Shown: positions 1-12,507, numbered from the stretch's first letter. The stretch is DNA of 64,000 bases from Fasciolopsis buskii (GCA_008360955.1 LUCM01000849.1:1-64000); one strand, 5' to 3'. Numbers and translations: made by a program. The notes: generated from the sequence alone by a model not told the origin.

Positions 1-482
1 ATGACCAAGCTGATAGACATTAAATCCACCAATAGGATAGTTCTTCTCAGCTGTCCCCTTCGCATCGCGGAACTGGTACATCAGCAATTACGAGAAAAAA
101 AGGTCTACTTAAGAATCACATGGTGATTCATCAAAGGATTTTCGTCGCCCAGGCAACGCTTACCTTTAGATAATTGTAAATGCTAGATTCTGCCTACAGT
201 TCTACTTTACAATTTCATCAGCAAATTAAATGTCTAAGATCAAATCGCATTCGAACAGTGCGGATTCACTTTCTCCGTGCAAGGCGAGAAGGCAATTTTC
301 ACCCCGATGACCAGAAGTCCAACGAGAATTATTTTGAAATCGTTTCCCAACGCGACTTAATTTAGTTTGAAAGTCGTCCTTTTGAAACAATCACTTGATC
401 TATATTTGCATCGGTTAGTGATTCACAAAGCTGAAAATTGTCTGTAGGGATGAGTTCTCACTGAAATCGGTCACGATCATGA
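1..482. repeat. Left arm of a long inverted repeat (partner 12648-13129)
   Basis: Position n matches the complement of position 13130-n with no indel from 1 to 482. I count about three mismatches (near 108, 120 and 474), so identity is above 99%. The two arms even share an identical 61-codon open frame (180-365 on plus, 12765-12950 on minus), which I take as a by-product of the duplication and not a gene. The match stops abruptly after 482. The arm begins at the first base of the window, so its outer end may lie further left, although the right-hand copy continues past 13129 into other sequence. It carries unique-looking sequence (1-108) plus a truncated copy of the TTAA element that is complete at the right arm. 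Confidence 0.95.
109..482. mobile_element. Truncated copy of the TTAA MITE-like element
   Basis: This is the inverted duplicate of most of the element at 12508-13021. Its TTAA end is at 109-112, and the copy breaks off at 482 before reaching the second terminal repeat. The shared sequence also extends outside the element (1-108), so it arrived by segmental duplication and not by an independent transposition. Confidence 0.5.
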
Positions 483-819
483 TTCAAGGCCAATGCCGTT
501 CGTGTTAAGAAACTGATGAGATTTATTGCGCTTTGTGGAGCTTGCACGATCTTCTGAATCGATTCCGCAAGTGAGTAGAAACAAGAATCCCACATGCTAC
601 TTGCAAGCAGTAGTGAGCCTTATACGCAAATGCCCAAACGCAAAAACCGCTAGTTTGGACATGCCTTGAAAATTCCTTTCTTCTTGGGAAGTTTCGCTTA
701 GATTTAACGGTCCATATGTCTTGTCTCCTCTAGAGATTGCCAGTCACTGCTGGCCGTCATTGAGCAGGATATCTGAGCGAAATAACCTAGATGATTCTAA
801 CTAGCCTGAACGGATCTAA

Positions 820-1000
820 TGGCGCAGTGGCGGAATGAGCTTCCCAGTTGGAAAGCTTAGTTTCAAACCCTGGATGAAAAGGGTAGTTCGCATCAGTAAC
901 GAAGTTTACTTGCGTCAAAATTTGAGCCTGATTCTTGTCAAGTGCAAGATATGTCCAAAGCTCAGTGAGTTGTGCGCGAAAAGTAGTGCCCGAAGAACAG
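820..1000 (+). mobile_element. Possible tRNA-derived SINE (family distinct from A and B)
   Basis: TGGCGCAGTGG at 820-830 fits the pol III A box, and GTTTCAAACCC at 860-870 fits a B box 30 bases on, which is tRNA-like spacing. The downstream sequence to about 1000 has no other identity. There is no second copy here to define the ends. Confidence 0.4.
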
Positions 1001-1298
1001 TCATCCAAGCATAGGATGAATACCGGGTGTAAAAAGTAATGCGGCGATCCACTATGACCTTTGCGATCTTATGCTGACCTAGTCTATTCATGAAGTAATT
1101 ATTTTATTTTCGACCGTGCCCTGCGTTTGTCTGCGGAATTAAAACTCACGGTTTGCGATGGCAATCCACTGTAGCTGTTTCAGTATTCATGCAGTGTTTC
1201 TGATCAGTCAGTTGAGTCCCATCGTGCTGTACTGTCAACTTTTGCGGAACCCGGACAAAAACTGGCCGCTCCGAAATACGCACACCGTGATTCACAAG

Positions 1299-1345
1299 CC
1301 CACGTGACACTGGCTATATAAACTTAAGCCGCGTTGTTTGATACG
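1299..1345 (+). promoter_or_regulatory. Possible TATA promoter with upstream E-box
   Basis: CACGTG is followed by CTATATAAAC about 12 bases downstream, in a locally GC-richer stretch. A consensus-like donor (CATAC/GTGAGC, near 1451) lies about 130 bases downstream, which would fit a short non-coding first exon. No coding frame is attached, so this is a weak candidate. Confidence 0.22.
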
Positions 1346-2618
1346 TATTATCATATAGATGAGGATCGATTAACACCCTCCATTTCGTGGACAAGAAGCG
1401 CAAGTGGCTAGCGTCCGTTTTCTCTAGATTTCGAAAATCTGGTCTTCATACGTGAGCAGTGTTTGAAAAGTGCTTTATTTCACACGAATAACCGTTTTCT
1501 TTCCGTTTGCATTTCAACCAGTGCGACGGGTTTTGATCCTTTTGATAAAACGTTTTTTTATGTGATGTCCTCAGCCAACTAGTGAATCAAATTCGGAGCG
1601 AAGGAGAAAGTGACTTCTAGACAGCGTATGTTGATGCTAATGACTTATTGTTTGTCATTCAAATCAGAGAAGAAATTATCCACTATGCTACAGCATTAGC
1701 CGGATAATGGATTACATCGTCTTGTGTTATTTAGTGGAAGAAAGGTCCGTTGGATGATCAAGACAAAGTTTATAAATGGCTACCGAATCATGTGCCCTGT
1801 TGGTGTCTACGATAGGAACAGCATAATGACATCGGCTGATAACAACGAAATATATATCAAACATTTCTTTCGAAAAAAATATAACCAAACGTGATGTTAT
1901 CTTTATTCGGGTGATAGAATCTTAAAGAATATATTCACATTCACCTAACAAAACTTTTCTATATACAGGTAAAATAAATCTAGTATTATCTCCTCTGAGG
2001 ATTTCATGTCGGCTATCAAGATTGTTGCTGAATCGACCTGCAATAAATGTTTTGATGTACAAAACATGGCATGCCGAAATCGATGATGGTATATTTTGAT
2101 GCTTATTGTCGCTAAGCAACCCGATCAATAGCGAGACGAAAAATTCTTACTAATCTGTGAACTGGTAAACTAGAACATATAACAAAACTATCAGGGGCTT
2201 CAGCCCTATCCAATGAGGAATCGATTTGCAAAATATTTGTTAATTATTCTGTCTTATGGATCCTATACTGGTGGTCAGGAATTAATATGCGCAAAATCCA
2301 TGGCTTTGATCAAAATGTTAACGGTTCATGTAGCTGAGGGAATGGCTGGCTAAAGTCTAGAACAACAAAGCCTGGGACCTCGTGGAACCCGTTTGACTGT
2401 TTGATGCTCTGCATGAATCAGTCTCCATCAAACACAGACCTTCAAGAAACTGTAAATTTTCCAGTTGAAATTCACGAGACCTTTGTCGAATCCTATTTGC
2501 TCGAACCGAGTTTATTTCAAAACAACAAGTCTTTGCTCGACTTGCTGGTGACCGATTTGTTTGAACGGTAGCTGCACTCGTCAAAGCTTAGACAATTTGC
2601 GACGTCTTCCGTAAAATT
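1346..2618. other. Stretch without a supportable gene
   Basis: Only short open frames on both strands, none with splice signals plus a persuasive reading. No repeat is shared with the rest of the window that I could find. Confidence 0.6.
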
Positions 2619-2803
2619 GGCCGCCGGTGGTCAAGCGGATAAGATGGTGGCGCTTGGACGTGAAAATCGTGGGTTCGAGTCCACCCGCCGCCAATCAACT
2701 TCCCCACTCTGCAGCCGTCCGTTGGCCGAGGCCCCCTTCCTGGAAAAATGATGTGCACTGTTGTTTCGTTACTAAAGGAAGTAGAAGATAAAATATAGAA
2801 GAG
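2619..2803 (+). mobile_element. SINE-B copy 1 (tRNA-derived, plus strand)
   Basis: A tRNA-like head starts at 2619, with a perfect A box TGGTCAAGCGG (2628-2638) and B box GGTTCGAGTCC (2672-2682). A shared body follows (CAACTTCCCCACT, then GGCCGAGGCCCCCTTCCTGG). The A/T-rich tail is AAGGAAGTAGAAGATAAA. Three further copies occur at about 4300, 16282 and 31069, all on the minus strand, so the ~175-bp unit is well defined. This is the best preserved head of the family. SINEs are mobilised in trans by LINE-type enzymes; the partner is not identifiable here. Confidence 0.85.
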
Positions 2804-3063
2804 AGTTGGAATTCTATTTGTTAGGCACTACCTTAAACGTTGTGCCACTTAAAGGAGTTATCTGTTTGTTGATTTATATTCTGAAATTGTGTCTAATGTC
2901 CTCCCTTATACACCAAGTTTATTTCCTTCACACGATATCGGACAGGGTTTTCAGAAGACTGTGATCTATATCCTTCAATAGCTGCAGTAGTGAATCAAAG
3001 AAATAATGTAGTTTGCGTCCACTAGAACAGCTTATTAAGGAGTAGCATTGATAGTAATCAGTC

Positions 3064-3190
3064 ATAATAGTGGTAATAATAGTAGTAGTAGTAGTAACAA
3101 TAGTCGAATTAGTAGTTATCGGTAGACGTGGTCCTAATATTAGCATTAATATTAGTAACAGCAGTAGTACTCTTAGTCAGAGAAGTAGTA
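3064..3190 (+). repeat. Imperfect AGT/AAT trinucleotide microsatellite
   Basis: Runs of AGT and AAT with interruptions. The 77- and 72-codon frames on the two strands here are low-complexity translations of the repeat. Confidence 0.85.
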
Positions 3191-4299
3191 TTCTCATTAA
3201 AAACAAGTGGTCGCGCATGTGTTCATTAAGAGGTCGAAAAACCTACGAAATAAGGCTTTTTATTTCCCACAGATCCAGTCACGATATTCAGTTTATTTCA
3301 TGACTTTATTTTCAGAACACTAATTTTATTAGTTATAAAAAGGTGCTTCTGACTTCATTAAATTCGCAGTTGTAAGTTTCAAAGTGAGAACCATTCCAGT
3401 GTTCTGATGAGAACCTGCATCCTTTTTGTCCCAGACTACCAAGGAAGGGTGTGTTGACGTTTTTCCACTACTATTTTTCATTGATGAAACATAAGTACCA
3501 TTGTCTCCTTCACTGATCCGGTGATGCGCACTGGCCACAAATCGTGCCGTGATGAAGTAGTTGATGCATGGTCACGTCATCATCATCGATGAGCAAGGGC
3601 TTGCAATCTGCACATAAACCTTAATAGTTTTCCATAAATGGTAATCTTGTATGATGTAAAATGATGCCTAATGATATCTTAACCTAAGCTAAACCAGCCT
3701 GACATTAATAAACACGTTTAAAAAAATCGGCATGTTTTATTAAAAATAAGACTTTAACATCTTGTGCCATTATGCCGAAGGTTGTAAGTGCATTCAGAAT
3801 AGGAATCGATGGAAGATTCAGGTGCACCTTTTATCAGATTAGTTGAATTTCGGGAAGTACTCTAGGTACAGCTTAACAAGAATTCTGAGAAAGGGCTTGT
3901 TAAACGCGGATCTTAGGGCATAGCATACCGGTGGTTCCGTAGTTCAGAAAGCAAAACGCTTTTGATTTAAGAATCTTTAAATGCCATTGATATGACCACA
4001 GACCGAAGTCGAGACACATAATGAGGGACGATAACGGGAAGTGCTTTAGGACCAGACAATACAATCAGGTTTTATAAATCTAATTTTCATTTACTGGATA
4101 ACATCCTTAAGAATATTGACGTTATTATCGTCACTTCATTGCTTTTGATTCATTTGTGAATCTACAACATAGCCAACTTAATGGGTTTGTTTTCCGTCCA
4201 CATCCATAGGTTTTGCTGAGTACCTAATAATTCTGACATTAAAAACAGTCCAATTAATAAAATAAACCTTACCGGTGGGATACCCTTGATCTTCATCTC

Positions 4300-4475
4300 C
4301 ATCTGTTACCTTTAATTTCTTCGCTAGTGAAACAAAGGTGTTCATCATTTTCAGGAAGGGAGCCGCGGCCAACAGAGGTTTCCAAGTGGGAAAGTTGACC
4401 GGCGATGGGAGGGCTCAAACCATGCAAGCTTCGTGGCCAAACGCCAAAGCCCAATGCACTTGACCACCGCTGGTC
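4300..4475 (-). mobile_element. SINE-B copy 2 (diverged)
   Basis: On the minus strand the order is the same as in copy 1: a GGTGGTCAAG head, a degraded B box, CAACTTTCCCACTTGG, GGCCGCGGCTCCCTTCCTG and an A-rich tail running to about 4300. The region contains a donor-like GTAAGG and a 64-codon frame on the minus strand, but these are largely SINE tail sequence and I do not call an exon. Confidence 0.7.
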
Positions 4476-5966
4476 ATGATGATGAAACACTCCTCTTGTA
4501 AAAGCGGATTTTTTGGTATTTTGGATAGCTACATTACTGAGGCCTTTTCGAGTTATTTCTCAAATGTTTGTGGAATTCCAGTATCTCAGCTAATTGGGTG
4601 GAAGCTTCTCGCCGACACGATATTATCAGAACACGTTCAAACTTGGATTTTATAGTCGAGTAAATTGCAGTCCTGCACTGTAGCCCTAAATAATTTAGGA
4701 TTTGATGCAGTTAAGGTGTTTCTAATTTGTGCAAAACATTTAAGTTCATGGTATTCAGCTCTGTGGAACAACGTGACAGCCAATAATGCCCTCCTTTCAG
4801 TTAACATGTTTAGAAGTGGCGAAGATTAGTGACTTGTGAATTCCTGGTTTGGTGACGAGATCAATTTCAAAATGATCTGGAATGACGGTTTTATGCAAAC
4901 AATCCGTGTCAACTGGTTATGTTTTCTGGTCCGACCAGTCAGTTTCCGTTACATATGTTTTGACTATGAGTGTCTAACACATTGGTGAGTACTAGTTAGA
5001 CCAATGTAAGCTCTACATGTTTCGGTTATTGTGATGGGTTGGAAAAGAGCGAGAAAGCTTTTTTTATCGTAAACGTTTGTCCCGTGCCCTGAACATGATT
5101 TTCGTGTTTCACTTGCGTTTCTCGTTAAAAAATGTACGTGAAGTAACACACCTGTCTCAAAACAGGTAGAAGAAAAAAAGCAAACATACAGTACAGGCTC
5201 GTACGATTTCTCCTCAAGACACATGCTGATAGTTTTTAAAAGGAACCCGAGAAAACTTTATTGAAATCCTCCAATGTAATAATTTCCAATATAATTTTAG
5301 GTTGACGAAAATGAATCCTATCGATGCGCCAAATCAGATCGTTTGGAAAGAAATTGCAAACAATCGTAACGGTCAAGCATCGAGATATTTCTCTTTCTTT
5401 CGTCAGAATAACCCAGTTTTTACGCGATAGACGTTTGTATGCCAACTAATTTTTTTATTTAAAAGAGAATTATTGGATAAGAGTCTTATTTTATTTCAAG
5501 TATGGGAATCTTGAGAGTAGTTAGCGTATAAACAGAAATTGTAGTCTTTCGACAAGATGAGAACTTTTTATAACTAGCATGTGAAAAACTGGTAGAAATT
5601 GATAAGATTTTCACAACTCACAATTTTCAGTAGTCGTTTCAAGGGCTGTTTGAATCGCAACTGGTTAATGTGTCCTCACACGGGATAATAAAACATGGTT
5701 ACTTGCCAAATAGATGACCGATTTATTCGATCAAAAACAACCATTTCTATTTTCCTGTTCTCCAGTGACAACAGTATTGCATTCCTACAACAACCAAAAT
5801 ACTCCGGGGTTTGGAAAAATGAATGTGTACAACATTCGACAAAGATAACACTGAAAAAAACACGGGAGAGAAAAATCGCTTACAGGGAAGATTTGAGCAA
5901 CCTGTTACAAGAGAACAGCTATTGCTTTAAGTCTTCCTCTGTAGTTGCCCAATCTTCAGCAGTCAC

Positions 5967-6075
5967 CCTAAGCATTCGTTTCCCTAAAAACACCATGGAC
6001 AGAGTGGCAGTATCTGCACGGTCTGCGTAGAATTTGGTGCCCATGTCTTTGCGTTGGGATGATTGCAAAATGTCA
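5967..6075 (-). CDS. Possible internal exon, unrecognised protein
   Basis: On the minus strand a strong acceptor (a pyrimidine-rich run ending TTTTGCTCCCAG, with a CTGAC branch-like motif) precedes base 6075. A donor-like AGG/GTGACT follows base 5967. The 109-bp interval lies in a frame open for 71 codons that ends in a stop at 5919. Residues such as KDMGTKFYADRAD and ATLSMVFLGKR look protein-like, with varied third positions. I do not recognise a family. The plus strand also carries an acceptor and a good donor (AAG/GTATGT at 6113), but all three of its frames are closed. Confidence 0.28.
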
Positions 6076-6660
6076 CTGGGAGCAAAAGTCAGTAGAGGCA
6101 TATCCTCAGAAGGTATGTAGGTATAACGGATCACTCAAGTACCATGGGGCTGGTTTATCTGTCTAAAATCTCAATACTTTACGTGTTTTGCTTGTCAGCA
6201 AGTGCGCTTTTCGAAATGTAGGAAATCAGACCACATTATTACCGATAAATCTCTTCACTTGAGCACATGATACACGGTCATTTTATGAGAACATAATCGG
6301 AAAAACTGAAGCGTTCATCTGCTAATCATGATATTAAAGCACATGGGGAAACTGTCAGACTTTATGAGCTTTCAATAATAACCAGTCGATTAGCGATAGC
6401 AACGTTGGCTGTGATTCCAGGATGTGTATAAGAATTTCTTAAGGTAAAAAGTAATGAACGTTTGTTGATATTTATCACGTTTGAGAATTACCGCTTAACC
6501 CATCTTTTCGAAAAACGAGAACACCGTTTCCTGTCATTTCAGCCGGCTTCCTAGATTAACGAATATGTTGTGAGCTCTTATACTGGATTTGGTAATTTTG
6601 AGTGTTCATGGTAGCTGACACAACTGAGCACAAACCCTATAATTTGCCAAATTTCTTCAG

Positions 6661-6862
6661 AAAATCCACTGCTATCGCATGTTCCCCCTCGAAGATTTTG
6701 GAATACCAAATAGACAGCCAAAAGAATGTTCATTTTAGATTCGAAGAAGATAGAAAATTTGATAGCTCGGTCATGAAAAATCTACTTGAACTTACATGGG
6801 CGGATAATTTCATGGACACCTATAATCCCTCCAACAAAGGCCTTCAATCAGAACTGGTTCGC
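6661..6862 (+). CDS. Possible internal exon, first of a two-exon model
   Basis: The acceptor is a run ending AAATTTCTTCAG at 6660 and the donor is CGC/GTACGT after 6862. The 202-bp interval is open for its entire length in a frame giving about 67 residues, including KILEYQIDSQKNVHF, FEEDRKFDSS and ELTWADNFMD, with a balanced residue composition. It ends on a codon boundary, which matches the frame of the following candidate at 6961. No domain is recognised. The opposite strand is also open for 98 codons across part of the region, so strand is not certain. Confidence 0.38.
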
Positions 6863-6960
6863 GTACGTTATAAGAGGATGATTTATCCGTTTTTGTAAAC
6901 GACGTGTTAGTGCAAGCTGCATCATAAAACATGAAGCAGAATACTCGTCTCATTGAACAG

Positions 6961-7134
6961 ATGTCAAGTTTGAAGCGCCTATTTGGAGCATTTCTAAGAT
7001 ACTGGACACAAACCATTAAGGACGGCACAATATCTCCACCTTTGTGGCGTCGCTGGTCAACTAACAGCACGGTTTGGTACGAACATTTTTCACTAGATCG
7101 TGTCAAATCTGTTCCAAAGGAATGCTGCTGCTAA
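6961..7134 (+). CDS. Possible terminal exon, second of a two-exon model
   Basis: Begins after the acceptor CATTGAACAG at 6960, so the intron from 6863 would be 98 bp. Joining 6862 to 6961 keeps an open frame without adjustment. The segment encodes 57 residues, starting MSSLKRLFGAFLRYW and ending KECCC before a TAA. A cysteine-rich end could be a lipid-attachment site, but that is speculation. An AATAAA occurs near 7315. No family is recognised. Confidence 0.33.
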   Translation: MSSLKRLFGAFLRYWTQTIKDGTISPPLWRRWSTNSTVWYEHFSLDRVKSVPKECCC

Positions 7135-10100
7135 ACCTCAAAATTCTACTAGTTAAATAATTACGATTTATTTAAAAGTATTTAAGGGATCAAAAAAGAT
7201 CGCAAAAACGACAGCGATTAGCACTACCAGTTGTAGAAATTTCGGGTAAAATAAGACGAGAAAAATACTGCAAAACTGCAATGTCTAGTCACTAAACAGT
7301 AAAACAGACTAAAGCAATAAACAGTTAAAAGTGCCGGCTGGTTCAATCGAACGGCATCTGCTATAATGTAACTGAGCTGCTAAGCCAAGGAATACGATCA
7401 AAATGACTTATCGGCAGGAGAACTAGCGTTCGCTTTAGTTGCTCCATTAGTTTGTTGTTTAAGAACGCCTTTGTGCTAAATTTTCTCATCAGCCTTATTT
7501 TGATTTCGTAACTGTTGGGATAGATTTGAAATTTGCATTCTGGCAGCATTTCTTGTTACATTACATTAATTGGTGTATCCATTTGAAAACTTTGCATTGA
7601 CCACTGACCTGACCAGGTTTAATTTAAAGTAGTTGAGTTTAGTCTACTTGCTAAAAGCATGCTCTCCTTCTTTATTTTTTTGTCGGGGGATTGGTTGCAT
7701 GTGGTGTTCTTTAAATTTTACACTGCGGTTTTGTGGCGGATGGATGTCTATGTGCACTTTAATCTAGTAGACCAATGTTCACAGATGAAATTATATGCTA
7801 CTGTCGCACAAACCTGATATTTGTTACAATATAATAGCTAAAATCTCAGTTTCACGAAAGGCCTTAGTCAGCTGGAATTTGATAAATCCATCAAGCTCTA
7901 CTAGTACACAGCCACTAAGAAAACACACTTTATGGCATGGAATTTCGAAAAGTCTATCAGAAAAGAATGCATAAACAATTTGTAAATATTTTCTTTTACA
8001 ACCCGGATGCTTCCTCAATGATTATTTGATTCACATCTCCCAAAAAAGCAATGGACAAACCCTTAAAGTCACTGAGTGATATTGAATGTGCTGTGTGCGA
8101 AATAGTCATAGAAAGGAGATGAGAATATATCAGTGGAGAAGAAAAAGTGACGTGGGCAACATAAGAACAATGCTACTTGTTACAGTTTGTCAGTGTGACT
8201 TATCCAGCAAAACGTTGAAAAATATAACGCTGCATAGCAAAGCTACCTAGTATAAACAAACTGAAATAGCACTAAACGCTTACATTTGTTCTCAGATAGT
8301 CCACAGCGAGCGCAGACCAACGGACTATTGTAACAAAATAAGCAGACTGTAAACAATCATATCCGAAACTGGTTCGACCAATAGCCTTTCAGGCCGGAAG
8401 GACACTGCCATTGGCTAATCCGACAGTCTGAATGCATTTTTCATAAGTAGAGCATTAGTCATTCTTCGAGGTCGCTCTACCTAAGTGGTCGACTTTTTTT
8501 CCAAAGAATGCAATAACTTTCACATTGTAATTCGTGATAAGTAACGAAGGTCTTGATTTCAGCATCAACCATTTGGAAGTGTTTTGTTCTAGCTACCATT
8601 TACTCAGAGACAAGCTTAAGTAAAGTTGGCTTGAAAAAATTGCCGTTCCATTGACTACATTTTATCCAGCTCGTTTCAGTTCAAAATGTTTTGACTACTT
8701 AAGGTATCAAAAAATGCGACAAAAACCAATAGGATATGTTATGAGTAGCAGAGATTTCCGAAAATTTACAAATATATTTGCTGCCGACTATTAGACATAT
8801 GGCTTTCGTGATTTTTATTGTCCGATTTCGTTTTACTGATGCACTGTATTCACACTGAAATTCACTTTGCTAAGCACAGAAGTGTTAAAATGCTCTATTA
8901 CTTACCAAAAGGTTCCAGTTAACAGGGTATAATGATTAATAGTTTTATCAGAAATTTAGATATGGCCGTGTTGCCTACACGAACGATTCAATTTAGATCA
9001 GTTTCATATCAAAATTTTGGAAGACGAACGGGTATACTGAATGCGAGTCATTGTCGCGGAAAATTTTTTAATCAACAACACTTCGAGAACTACCTATAAC
9101 TAGTCTAGTAAAGCGGAGGTTCTGTGACCCTCAATTGATGCAGTCAATAGTTCACTCGTTCCCAACAACGGGTTAAATTCTCAGTTTCATTTGAACAACA
9201 CGGTATACCATGCGGTGTTCAAGCTCGCAGGATGTCCCCATTCATGCGAATAACCGAACTGTATTGTCCGTAAAACTTGTTAATGTGTCCTGTCTTAAAC
9301 TGTTTTCTCACCATATTAGCCCAATTATTGCTAAGCGACAGGCATAGATGGAGACAATGTTTAATTTAACACAGCAATTTAGTGGAAAGTCGCTAACACA
9401 CCTGACCCATTGGGACCCTAGACGATTCCATATGACTGAAGGTCTTAGGGTCATGGTTGCTGGGTACCCCACCCCTATACAAAGTGTACGAGTAGCGGCT
9501 AGGGATATGCCACTTTTAGTTATCCGTGCTTTTCTATTTTTCGAATTCTTTTATGTTCATATTTTAGAAGGAAACCTGCATACTATAGTCGGGACTTCTT
9601 GTCTTGCTCCGGTTTATCCAATGGAACTTCTTTGTTTGTCTTAGAAGACTTCATATTCAATTTTTTTTCCCTACACGTCTATTTAACTCGTTGTTGAACA
9701 CTATTCTCTAGTATAACCAAAATATACTCACGGTCACTCAACGAGACATTTGTGCTCTAATACATCGGCATCCGGAAATTTTCCACTCCCGTAAAATTTG
9801 TCTCTTTTATGACTTCATTCTTTCAGCTGCTTTAGCATGGTCATTAAAACTCTGAACTTTATTTATGCCTTACATTGCCCGGTGAAGAGGATTCTCATGT
9901 GCGACGTGGTTAAGTTCTATCTATTTGAAGACATGTTGCAGGTTACATTAGTGCGCCTGCAGGGCCCACGATAATGAACGTATGGAGTACTGCTTCCATA
10001 TGATCAAAAAAGATCTGACGTTCTGAAGACTAGTTTGTTGCTCAACTATTTGGGGGGGGGGCAGAGTAATAAAAACATTGTATGAAATTACGTAACACTT

Positions 10101-12507
10101 TTCTGTTTCCAAAGAATCCAGCGCACCACCTCTTACGTACATATTAAAGAAAAGAATAGTGCTTTTTTCCACCCACAAAGAAATTAACTTTTGCGCTATT
10201 AATCTCAGTACGACGATGATGATACGATGTAATACGAAGTAGGCGGTTGGCGTTTTGTCCGAGATGATGATGCTCAGCATAATTATTATTCCTGTACCAA
10301 AATGTGGTTCGTCACAGTGTCGTAATCAGTATTTGTTTATTATCCATCACGTCCACCATACTCAAAATGAATGAGAACGCTATCTTACAGGGTTTCGAAA
10401 CCACCAGGCTACCGTCAATGATCATTTACAATTTGCCTGCAAGCCTAATGGTTGCATCTTGAATGCGGTCACCTAACGCGTTTACCTAGCATGCAACGTT
10501 GTAAATAACAAAGCAAAACAAATTAAGTACATTGTTTTTAGTACCTATATATATGCTATACGAATCAAAATTCTTTGCATAACTAGAAGACAACGACACT
10601 GAAAAGATTCAGTTCACTTGGATCGGCAAGGCATTGTCCATGTCCAAACGGAATCAATCCAGAGCATTTCCAAATGTCATTTTTTGTCCACACTTTGTTC
10701 TAACTGCATAGGCGATCTCAGTTGCGCATCAAAGGTCTAGATCCTGATTTAGGCAGGATGTGTTATTCTGTACCGTTTCATCTGCAGTCATGTTGGTTTC
10801 AACAAACACAATAAAGGTTTATTCAATAACCAAGTCTTATTTGCTGCCTGAACGCAGTCAAGTGTTTACGATGCAGTTTCACCTATAATCAGCCATTATA
10901 TTTTGTGGACGGCATAATTGCTAATAAAAATCCTTTTCTGCGAAGTTACCCTCCTCGTGTATGCAGGAGTTACACAAAAAGGTGCCCTTTCTTTATAGAT
11001 ACAGATCCAACAGTGTGCTGGTACCCTGCGGTGGTCTGCTTTCTGAATTTGCGTAAGCATATGGTTTCGCGCCTCGCAAACTGGCATCATCAATTACGTT
11101 CACCAACATGTTTGGCCAACCCCCTTTACCGTCTTCAGCCATACTTGAGAGCCCTACAAAATGAAGTTTCGAAATCCTCCCTCACAGCTTCGGCGTTTGT
11201 ATCAGAGTTATTTTTAATGATTTTGGGACCTGCATTCTATGCACACCAGGGGCCTGTGAGACTTGTTTCGACAAACCTGTCCACTTCACCGAAGCGTGTT
11301 CCGGGATCAGGCTCACTCGAGAACTTGTTTCAATTTATTTTTTCTCCTCCACCAATCTATAAAAAGCCACTTCTGACTCTTATTCAGCCTGCAGTCTGTG
11401 ATCAAAAGCTTACGCCTTAGCTGAGTTTCACTCTAATATCGGTTGTGTAGCAATATGTCCTACAGAACTTTCTATTTCCTTATGGGTTTTTAGTCATTTT
11501 CCATTTTAATTTTCTGCTTACTGCGGATTTTTGCCAGCAGTATCTTCCTGAAATATATACGAAAGAGTGACTAAAATATTAAACAAATTAAACAAAAATG
11601 AAACATGCGTATAAAATTATCTCGTGTTAAGATGCGCCAAATGTTGTAAAGGTGTCTATGACTGTTCGTAACGGCATCTCTCTGATTAATAATATCACTT
11701 GTTAGTGGATTACTGTAGACATCGCTTTACAATTGCATGAAAAAGGCTTAAAAACTTAGTATTTGTCGTTCAAACCGCTCTACTTGGTTGTATTGGCGAT
11801 AGATTCCTGCGTTAAGTTAATATACTGTAACTCAGTTAGGATTTACTGCGATTGTCCGGCAAATCCCACGAGTGACGTGACGAAGTAGTCGATGCAAAAA
11901 CATTCCTAACCTAATTGTCGTTTAGAAAGAAAAAGCGACAATCAGATCATTAGACCAATCACAGACCCCCAAAGAGTTTGTGAGTAGCAGTGACCGACGT
12001 TGAGGAACACGTCTAAACAAACATAAGTCGCGCAATTCTGATTATCTTGGCCGGATGCTGGTGGTACAGTGACGACACAGATTCATTCCACAGTGGAAAG
12101 TAGGGACTTAAAGCCTTGGAATGAAGGTGGAGATGCACTATTTATCATTTTTGATAGGATCGAAAGTTGCATCACCTGCATGCTCAGTGTAAAGTTGACC
12201 GGATGATTTGAGGTTTGTGCGTGGGATGTGCACTCAAAGAGGCAGTCCATCAAATTTAATTAATAAATACAGGATAATAAACTTTCTAAACTTTTCCTTT
12301 CATAGCAGTGTGTTTCCTATGCGGATGGATGAACAAAGTTTCCCCCAAAGCGCACGACCGGCTTTATGGATATCGCAGCTCTTCAGGTGTGCGTACCCTC
12401 TATTATTCTGTCCGACCATCCCTATATTATTGCGCTACGCTCCTTTCTTAGTTTCATACTAGAATCTCGTTTAAATGGTTAGGAACATGAATGGATGATA
12501 AGTCCAT
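7135..12507. other. Long stretch without a convincing gene
   Basis: Contains a 10-base G run (10052-10061) and one long frame (10905-11420, 171 codons, plus) treated below as a weak candidate. Otherwise there are only short frames and A/T-rich DNA. Confidence 0.5.
11139..11420 (+). CDS. Weak exon candidate inside a 171-codon frame
   Basis: A good acceptor (CCCCTTTACCGTCTTCAG) ends at 11138 inside an open frame running from 10905 to a stop at 11420. The part after the acceptor is about 93 codons, contains runs such as SKSSLTASAFVSELF and has no recognised domain. No convincing donor or nearby AATAAA. One or two frames of this length are expected by chance in 64 kb, so confidence is low. Confidence 0.2.
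   Translation, partial: PYLRALQNEVSKSSLTASAFVSELFLMILGPAFYAHQGPVRLVSTNLSTSPKRVPGSGSLENLFQFIFSPPPIYKKPLLTLIQPAVCDQKLTP

Larger units (their letters stand above)
2929..5960. other. Largely featureless stretch
   Basis: Apart from the microsatellite at 3064-3190 and the SINE-B copy at 4300-4475, nothing recognisable. A faint GIY-YIG-like pattern on the minus strand near 4965-5010 is discussed in the findings. Confidence 0.5.

Noticed and set aside
180..365. Identical 61-codon frames in the two inverted arms (also 12765-12950)
   Set aside because: The identity follows from the recent duplication. There is no domain, and most of the frame lies in a non-coding MITE-like element.
513..520. CTGATGAG at 513 and CTGATGAG at 34728
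   Set aside because: Neither is followed by a stem II and GAAA, so they are not hammerhead cores.
4178..4372. Minus-strand frame with a GTAAGG donor
   Set aside because: Much of it is the tail of SINE-B copy 2, and no acceptor independent of the SINE exists.
5959..6112. Plus-strand acceptor and AAG/GTATGT donor pair
   Set aside because: All three frames between them contain stops. The minus-strand reading was preferred.
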